Translations under genes and position numbers: made by a program
From: Knufia peltigerae
Lineage: Eukaryota; Ascomycota; Eurotiomycetes; Chaetothyriales; Trichomeriaceae
NCBI GenBank assembly: GCA_030247855.1
Contig: JAPDRN010000270.1
Span: forward strand, 1 to 10,499
Direction of reading: 5' to 3'
DNA: 10,499 nucleotides
In this document: positions 6,905-10,499 of the stretch, piece by piece
Position numbering within the stretch: the stretch's first letter is position 1
How the letters are laid out: each line of letters begins with the position of its first letter
Notes under the pieces: model-generated
Told to the model about the DNA's origin: nothing
Databases searched by the model: none
Seen by the model: the letters and a program-made list of their open reading frames with translations, nothing else

Positions 6905-6928
6905 CATCCACGCATGGCGTGGATCTAC
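6905..6928 (-). repeat. SMAG-like GTAG element (GATCCACGC stem)
   Basis: ATCCACGC and GCGTGGAT form a perfect 8-bp stem around a 3-base loop, with GTAG at its 5' side when read on the minus strand (CTAC at 6925-6928). This stem is a variant distinct from the GCCGGCC type at 263 and 9778. I recognise the type as frequent in Stenotrophomonas genomes. Confidence 0.75.
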
Positions 6929-6952
6929 TGCAGATCGCCGAAGTCCGTGAAA

Positions 6953-7033
6953 GGCGGGGTGGCATGGGTTTGCGGGACCGCAGGCGCCATGGATGGGTTT
7001 ACGACGTGTCCCGCAAATCCATGCCACTCCGCC
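6953..7033. repeat. Long 26-bp inverted repeat, possible Xanthomonadaceae intergenic element
   Basis: The left arm (6953-6978, GGCGGGGTGGCATGGG...) and right arm (7008-7033, ...CCATGCCACTCCGCC) are complementary over 26 positions with only two differences. Both become G-U pairs in plus-strand RNA, so the plus transcript could form an unbroken 26-bp stem with a 29-base loop. The loop contains GGCGCCATGGATGG. The arms lack GTAG, so it is not a SMAG element. It lies 98 bases beyond the MDR stop and could end or protect that transcript. I believe related sequences occur between genes elsewhere in this family, but cannot verify that here. Confidence 0.75.
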
Positions 7034-7082
7034 ATCCCACCGAATGCTGCCTTTCGATGTTGACGTTGCCTCTGCGGGTGCA

Positions 7083-7097
7083 GGGCGCAGCCCTACC
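7083..7097 (-). repeat. Short GTAG-flanked hairpin downstream of the transferase gene
   Basis: GGGC (7083-7086) and GCCC (7090-7093) form a short stem around GCA, followed by CTACC. On the minus strand this reads GGTAGGGCTGCGCCC, a SMAG-like form. It starts 7 bases past the glutathione transferase stop codon and may serve as its transcript end. Confidence 0.55.
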
Positions 7098-7104
7098 GGA
7101 CCCC

Positions 7105-7710
7105 CTACGCCACGCCGTTGTCCACATGCTCGGTAAAGCCCCGCCGTGGGCGCAGGCGCTCGAACCAGGCTTCCACGTGGGGCAGCGCCGGTTTGTTGCC
7201 GGGGGTGCTGCGCCAGCGCTGCGCCGACAGGCCGAGGACGATGTCGGCGAGGGTGAAGGTGGTGCCCGCCACGTAGGCGTTGCTGGCCGCCAGTTGCGCG
7301 TCCAGCGTGTCCATCAGCTGGTTCCAGTGCGCCAGGCTTGCCTCGGCGCGTGCGTCATCCGCAAAGTCGGGGTGCTGGCGTACGCGGGCCATGAACACGT
7401 GGCGCCAGGCGCTGTTGAGGTCGGTGGCCTGCCAGTCCATCCATTGCTCGACCCTGGCGCGGTCCTGCGCCGTGGCCGGCAGCAGGTCATCGCGGCCCTG
7501 GCGTGCGGCCAGGTAGCGGCAGATGCTGTTGGACTCCCACAGCACGAAGTCGCCGTCGCGCAGCACCGGTACCTGCCGGTTCGGATTCAGCGTGGTCAGC
7601 AGGTCCGGCAGCGGTGACGGTTCATGCTTCAGCGGGAGATCGAGTTCGGCGCACAGCCACAGCACCTTGCGTACGTTGATCGAGGTGGGCTTTCCGTACA
7701 GAACAAACAT
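7105..7710 (-). CDS. Glutathione S-transferase family protein
   Basis: The 201-residue protein has an N-terminal thioredoxin-like domain (about 1-75). It begins MFVLYGKPTSINVRKV, where Ser10 is in the place of the catalytic Ser of theta/beta-like transferases. NRQVPVL (44-50) holds the cis-Pro, and WESNSICRYLA (58-68) holds the Glu-Ser pair that binds the glutamyl part of glutathione. The all-helical C-terminal domain has TFTLADIVLG (151-160), the N-capping box with Asp156. The family conjugates glutathione to electrophiles in the cytosol. The ATG at 7710 fits the family start exactly although no clear Shine-Dalgarno precedes it. The gene is divergent from rmuC with only 45 bp between starts. 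Substrate cannot be inferred. Confidence 0.92.
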   Translation of the reverse strand: MFVLYGKPTSINVRKVLWLCAELDLPLKHEPSPLPDLLTTLNPNRQVPVLRDGDFVLWESNSICRYLAARQGRDDLLPATAQDRARVEQWMDWQATDLNSAWRHVFMARVRQHPDFADDARAEASLAHWNQLMDTLDAQLAASNAYVAGTTFTLADIVLGLSAQRWRSTPGNKPALPHVEAWFERLRPRRGFTEHVDNGVA

Positions 7711-7743
7711 GGGCGCGTTTCAGCACTTGAGACTGGGCCAGCC

Positions 7744-7749
7744 TACACT
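7744..7749 (+). promoter_or_regulatory. Possible -10 box of a leaderless rmuC transcript
   Basis: TACACT (4 of 6 matches to TATAAT) ends exactly 6 bases before the rmuC ATG, and no Shine-Dalgarno lies in the 45-bp gap. Initiation the usual 6-8 bases downstream would place the transcript start at or next to the ATG. No good -35 is seen. Confidence 0.35.
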
Positions 7750-7755
7750 TGTCCC

Positions 7756-9303
7756 ATGCAAACCGAATTCCTCCTCGTCGCCGGCCTGCTGCTGGTCGTG
7801 CTTGTCCTGCAACTGGTGGCGCTGCTGCGCCGCCCGCCCCATGATCGGCTGGAACAGGCCGTGCGTGATGAAGCGCGCATCGGCCGCAGCGAGTTGCGCG
7901 AACAGCTCGATGGGTTCGCGCGCGCGCTGACCGATCTGTCCACCCGCACCGATCAGCGTCTGGATCTGCTGCGCGAAGCGCTGGGCGAAGATGCGCGCAA
8001 GGCCCGCGCCGAGGCGGCCGACAGCCAGCAGCGCAGTGCCGTCTCGCTGGGCGAACGCCTGCAGGAACTGCGCGTGCAGCTGGATGTGTTCGGCCAGCAG
8101 CAGGAGGCGCGCATCCATGCCTTCGGCCAGCAGCTGCAGGAACTGACCGCGCGTACCGACACCCAGTTCAGTGCGCTGCGGCAGGCCCTGGTGGAGGATG
8201 CCCGCAAGGGCCGCGAAGAAGGCGCGCAGTCGCAGCAGCGCCTGACCGAGAGCCTGGGCCTGCGCCTGCAGGAGCTGACCCAGCGCAACGAACAGCGCAT
8301 CTCGGAAATGCGCGCCACCCTGGAAGAACAGCTGCGCGCGCTGCAGGCCGACAACGCGCAGAAGCTCGAGCAGATGCGCCATACCGTCGACGAGAAGCTG
8401 CAGTCCACGCTGGAAACGCGGCTGGGCAATTCGTTCAAGCTGGTGTCCGAACGGCTGGAACAGGTGCAGCGCGGGCTGGGTGAAATGCAGCAGCTGGCGA
8501 CCGGCGTGGGCGATCTGAAGCGGGTACTGACCAACGTCAAGAACCGCGGCAGCTGGGGCGAAGTGCAGCTGGAGAACATCCTCGAGCAGACCCTCACCCA
8601 GGAACAGTACGCGCGTGGGGTGAAGGTGCGTCCTGACGGCAACGAGATGGTCGATATCGCCGTGCGCCTGCCGGGCCGTCGCGACGACGACACGCCGGTC
8701 TGGCTGCCGATCGATTCCAAGTTCCCGCGCGAAGACTATGAGCGCCTGCTTGATGCACAGGAACAGGGCGATGCCGAGGGCGTGCGCCTGCAGGGCATCC
8801 AGCTGGAACGCGCGATACGTGTGCAGGCCAAGTCGATCTGCGAGAAGTACATCGTGCCGCCGCACACCACCGATTTCGCGGTGATGTTCGTGCCCACCGA
8901 AGGACTGTATGCCGAGGTGATCCGGCGCCCGGGTCTGGTCGACCTGCTGCAGCGCGAGCATCGCGTGGTGGTGGCCGGGCCGACCACCGTCACCGCGCTG
9001 CTCAACAGTCTGCAGATGGGCTTCCGCACATTGGCCATCGAACAGCGGTCCAGTGAAGTGTGGACGTTGCTGGGTGCCGTCAAAACCGAGTTCGGCAAAT
9101 TCGGTAGCGTGCTCGACAGCGTGAAGACCAAGCTCGATCAGGCCAGCAAGCAGATTGACCAGACGGGGGTACGCACGCGTGCCATTGCCCGGAAGCTGCG
9201 GGATGTCGAGTCGCTGCCGGCCGAACAGAGTCGGCAGTTGCTTCCCGACAGCCTGCTGCCCGAGGAAGGGAGCGAAGAAGGCAATGAGGGCGAAGAGGCC
9301 TGA
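7756..9303 (+). CDS. rmuC: DNA recombination protein RmuC
   Basis: The 515-residue protein has one N-terminal membrane anchor (FLLVAGLLLVVLVLQLVALL, 5-24), then a long charged coiled coil (about 30-250), then the RmuC nuclease-like core (about 255-490). The core carries NRGSWGEVQLENILEQTL (263-280), MVDIAVRLPG, LPIDSKFPREDYERLL (317-332), FAVMFVPTEGLYAEV (374-388) and MGFRTLAIEQRSSEVW. It ends in an acidic tail. RmuC limits inversions between short inverted repeats in E. coli, and the core resembles restriction-type endonucleases. The ATG at 7756 starts the protein just before its anchor. An upstream in-frame extension to 7624 overlaps the divergent transferase gene and is rejected. No Shine-Dalgarno is visible. 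The coiled coil contains an internal duplication. Confidence 0.95.
   Translation: MQTEFLLVAGLLLVVLVLQLVALLRRPPHDRLEQAVRDEARIGRSELREQLDGFARALTDLSTRTDQRLDLLREALGEDARKARAEAADSQQRSAVSLGERLQELRVQLDVFGQQQEARIHAFGQQLQELTARTDTQFSALRQALVEDARKGREEGAQSQQRLTESLGLRLQELTQRNEQRISEMRATLEEQLRALQADNAQKLEQMRHTVDEKLQSTLETRLGNSFKLVSERLEQVQRGLGEMQQLATGVGDLKRVLTNVKNRGSWGEVQLENILEQTLTQEQYARGVKVRPDGNEMVDIAVRLPGRRDDDTPVWLPIDSKFPREDYERLLDAQEQGDAEGVRLQGIQLERAIRVQAKSICEKYIVPPHTTDFAVMFVPTEGLYAEVIRRPGLVDLLQREHRVVVAGPTTVTALLNSLQMGFRTLAIEQRSSEVWTLLGAVKTEFGKFGSVLDSVKTKLDQASKQIDQTGVRTRAIARKLRDVESLPAEQSRQLLPDSLLPEEGSEEGNEGEEA
7945..8277 (+). repeat. Internal 42-residue coiled-coil duplication within RmuC
   Basis: Residues 64-105 and 133-174 align without gaps at 27 of 42 identical positions. 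Shared landmarks are RTD, EDARK, SQQR and RLQEL. The two copies (DNA 7945-8070 and 8152-8277) are 69 residues apart. A weaker partial third copy begins near residue 177 (RNEQRISEMRATL). Confidence 0.75.
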
Positions 9304-9337
9304 GCAGGGCTGACACGCCGCGTGCATGGCGCTGTGC

Positions 9338-9346
9338 GTATGCTGG
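9338..9346 (+). promoter_or_regulatory. Possible promoter core before the lipoprotein gene
   Basis: GTATGCTGG contains TATGCT (9339-9344), 4 of 6 matches to a -10 box, 30 bases before the ATG. The same 9-mer occurs before the peroxidase gene at 9872. No matching -35 is evident. Confidence 0.3.
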
Positions 9347-9374
9347 CCGCCGTCCACCTCGATCAGGTACCGCC

Positions 9375-9776
9375 ATGCGTTTCCATCGCTTTGCCAGCCT
9401 TGCCCTGGGCGTGCTGCTTGCCGCCTGCAGCAGCACCCCACCGGCCAGTGAAGACGCAGGCACGGTAGCCGCGGCGGCCGACAGCCCTGAAGCCGCGGCA
9501 GCCTATGAAGAAGCACGCGATGTGGACTGCCGCGCGGCGGGCGGTACCCTGCAGCCGTTGGGCCGCCTGCAACGCGTGCAATGCGTGATTCCCTATGCCG
9601 ACGCCGGCAGGACCTGCAGCAGCAAGAGCGACTGCAGCGGGCAGTGCCTGGCCACGGGCGAGTTGGCTGCCGGCGTGGTCGCGACCGGCACCTGCCAGCG
9701 TGATGTCAGCCAGAACTTCGGTTGCCGCCAACGCGTCGACGATGGCAAGGCGCAGGGCACGATCTGCGTGGATTGA
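9375..9776 (+). CDS. Small cysteine-rich lipoprotein, unknown function
   Basis: The 133-residue protein starts with a lipoprotein signal peptide: MRFHR, a hydrophobic stretch, then lipobox LAAC with the acylated Cys18. A 30-residue Ala/Glu/Ser-rich linker follows. The remaining domain (about 50-133) has eight more cysteines (52, 70, 81, 87, 91, 107, 117, 131), an even number that would suit four disulfides in the periplasm or at the outer membrane. Within it, CVIPYADAGRTC and GCRQRVDDGKAQGTICVD look like the conserved core of a small gammaproteobacterial Cys-rich family I cannot name. Residue 19 is Ser, which favours outer-membrane sorting. The start is supported by AGG at 9365-9367. It follows rmuC by 71 bp and may have its own promoter. 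Function unknown. Confidence 0.85.
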   Translation: MRFHRFASLALGVLLAACSSTPPASEDAGTVAAAADSPEAAAAYEEARDVDCRAAGGTLQPLGRLQRVQCVIPYADAGRTCSSKSDCSGQCLATGELAAGVVATGTCQRDVSQNFGCRQRVDDGKAQGTICVD

Positions 9777-9777
9777 G

Positions 9778-9857
9778 GGTAGTGCCGGCCGCTGGCCGGC
9801 AGCCTCATGAACCTTCGGGAACGGTCGTGCGGTTGCCGGACCGTGGCCGGCACTACC
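9778..9857. repeat. Second SMAG dimer, inverted pair
   Basis: The left copy (9778-9801) is identical in its 24 bases to the left copy at 263-286, beginning GGTAGTGCCGGCCGC. The right copy (9834-9857) is inverted and ends in CACTACC, with an imperfect TGCCGGaC/GGCCGGCA stem. The spacer here is 32 bases against about 10 in the first dimer. It begins 1 base after the lipoprotein stop and ends about 56 bases before the peroxidase start. Confidence 0.85.
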
Positions 9858-9871
9858 GGACACGTGCGGCG

Positions 9872-9880
9872 GTATGCTGG
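9872..9880 (+). promoter_or_regulatory. Possible promoter core before the peroxidase gene
   Basis: GTATGCTGG, with -10-like TATGCT at 9873-9878, lies 35 bases before the GTG start and just after the SMAG dimer. It repeats the 9-mer at 9338. No clear -35 is seen. Confidence 0.3.
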
Positions 9881-9913
9881 TGGGCCTTTCCCCGCTGTAG
9901 CCGGAGCCCCCGC

Positions 9914-10459
9914 GTGAGCACCCCGATCCAGGACATTTCCCTCACCACCATCGATGGCCAGCCGTCCTCTCTCGCCGACTACCAGGGCAAGGTACTGCTG
10001 CTGGTCAACGTGGCGTCCAAGTGCGGCCTGACCCCGCAGTACGAAGGCCTGCAGGCGCTGTACGCGGAGAAGCACGCGCAGGGCCTGGAGGTGCTGGGCT
10101 TCCCGGCCAACAACTTCCTCGGCCAGGAGCCCGGCAGCGAGGCGGAGATCCAGCAGTTCTGCCAGCTGACCTACGACGTGAGCTTCCCGATGTTCGCCAA
10201 GATCAGCGTGGCCGGTGAAGACACCCACCCGCTGTACCAGCAGCTGACCGCCGCGCAGCCGCAGGCGATCGGCGAAGGCCCGCTGCGCGAGCGCCTGGCC
10301 AGCAAGGAGATTCCGATCCACGCGGCGCCGGCGGTGCTGTGGAACTTCGAGAAGTTCCTGGTCGGTCGCGATGGCAAGGTCATCGCCCGCTTCGCCCCGG
10401 ACGTTGCCGCCGATGATGCGCGCCTGCGCGCAGCGGTCGAGGCGGCGCTGGCGGCCTGA
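9914..10459 (+). CDS. Glutathione-peroxidase-family thiol peroxidase (BtuE-like)
   Basis: The 181-residue protein matches the glutathione peroxidase fold and most resembles E. coli BtuE in its LWNFEKFLVGRDGKVI ending block. Visible catalytic parts are Cys37 in NVASKCGLTPQYEGL (peroxidatic), and Trp143-Asn144 in LWNFEKFL. Cys83 in QQFCQLTYDVSFPMF sits where 2-Cys members keep the resolving cysteine. This points to reduction of hydroperoxides with thioredoxin rather than glutathione as donor. The usual FPCNQF loop reads FPANNF (63-68), so the loop cysteine and the tetrad glutamine are replaced. I start at GTG 9914 (STPIQDISLTTIDG) because GGAG lies 7 bases upstream (9903-9906). The longer in-frame start at 9722 runs through the lipoprotein gene. 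No signal peptide, so cytosolic. Confidence 0.92.
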   Translation: MSTPIQDISLTTIDGQPSSLADYQGKVLLLVNVASKCGLTPQYEGLQALYAEKHAQGLEVLGFPANNFLGQEPGSEAEIQQFCQLTYDVSFPMFAKISVAGEDTHPLYQQLTAAQPQAIGEGPLRERLASKEIPIHAAPAVLWNFEKFLVGRDGKVIARFAPDVAADDARLRAAVEAALAA

Positions 10460-10465
10460 AACGAC

Positions 10466-10490
10466 GTGCCAACCAAGGTTGGCACCTACC
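10466..10490 (-). repeat. SMAG-like hairpin after the peroxidase gene
   Basis: GTGCCAACC (10466-10474) and GGTTGGCAC (10477-10485) form a perfect 9-bp stem with a 2-base loop, followed by CTACC, i.e. GTAG on the minus strand. It lies 6 bases past the peroxidase stop and is a third stem variant of the GTAG class. It may also end transcription, though no long T-tract follows. Confidence 0.75.
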
Positions 10491-10499
10491 GGTAAAACA

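Larger units (their letters stand above)
6855..7104. other. 250-bp convergent gap composed mainly of palindromic repeats
   Basis: Between the MDR gene (+) and the glutathione transferase (-) I find three separate stem-loop elements (6905-6928, 6953-7033, 7083-7097) and no credible gene. The frames that cross this gap run antisense to real genes. Confidence 0.7.

Noticed and set aside
5754..6965. 403-codon minus-strand frame opposite the MDR gene
   Set aside because: It has no domain or ribosome site, and the plus strand holds a clear MDR enzyme; shadow.
6919..7617. 232-codon plus-strand frame across the repeat-filled gap and opposite the transferase
   Set aside because: It runs through palindromic repeats and then antisense to a well-supported glutathione transferase; not a gene.
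7720..9516. 598-codon minus-strand frame opposite rmuC
   Set aside because: Composition is biased (His, Gln, Arg, Leu) with no recognisable motif, while the plus strand encodes a textbook RmuC; antisense shadow.

Overview
The window looks like a piece of a Stenotrophomonas chromosome (S. maltophilia complex or a close Xanthomonadaceae relative). The reasons are high GC with strongly GC-rich third codon positions, gene types typical of that family, and, most specifically, several intergenic stem-loops flanked by GTAG. These match the SMAG (Stenotrophomonas maltophilia GTAG) class of REP elements. I see no prophage, plasmid, CRISPR, transposase, tRNA or rRNA. It is dense, ordinary core or near-core chromosome, and I found no convincing new multi-gene system.

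Layout from left to right. (1) The 3' end of a membrane dipeptidase gene (+) meets an APC-superfamily amino acid permease (-) across a SMAG dimer. (2) A 300-bp gap, holding a doubtful 31-codon ORF, separates the permease from an aldo/keto reductase (-). (3) The reductase is divergent from a LysR-type regulator (+), and a near-perfect 23-bp palindrome sits midway between the two starts. (4) That regulator converges on, and overlaps by 63 bp, a LysE/RhtB-type exporter (-). The exporter lies directly behind a second LysR gene (-), in an apparent two-gene operon. (5) The second LysR is divergent from a zinc-less MDR oxidoreductase of the quinone-reductase type (+). (6) A 250-bp, repeat-filled convergent gap leads to a glutathione S-transferase (-). 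(7) A 45-bp divergent gap leads to rmuC (+), then a small cysteine-rich lipoprotein (+), a second SMAG dimer, and a BtuE-like peroxidase (+) followed by another SMAG-like hairpin.

Functionally the region leans towards redox and electrophile handling: aldo/keto reductase, MDR reductase, glutathione S-transferase and thiol peroxidase. It also has amino acid or metabolite transport (permease, LysE exporter, dipeptidase). Two separate divergent LysR/reductase pairs suggest two small, self-regulated inducible units. The points most worth a second look are the palindromic operator candidate, the LysR-LysE-MDR arrangement, the long inverted repeat at 6953-7033, the possible leaderless start of rmuC, and the substituted FPxNxF loop of the peroxidase.
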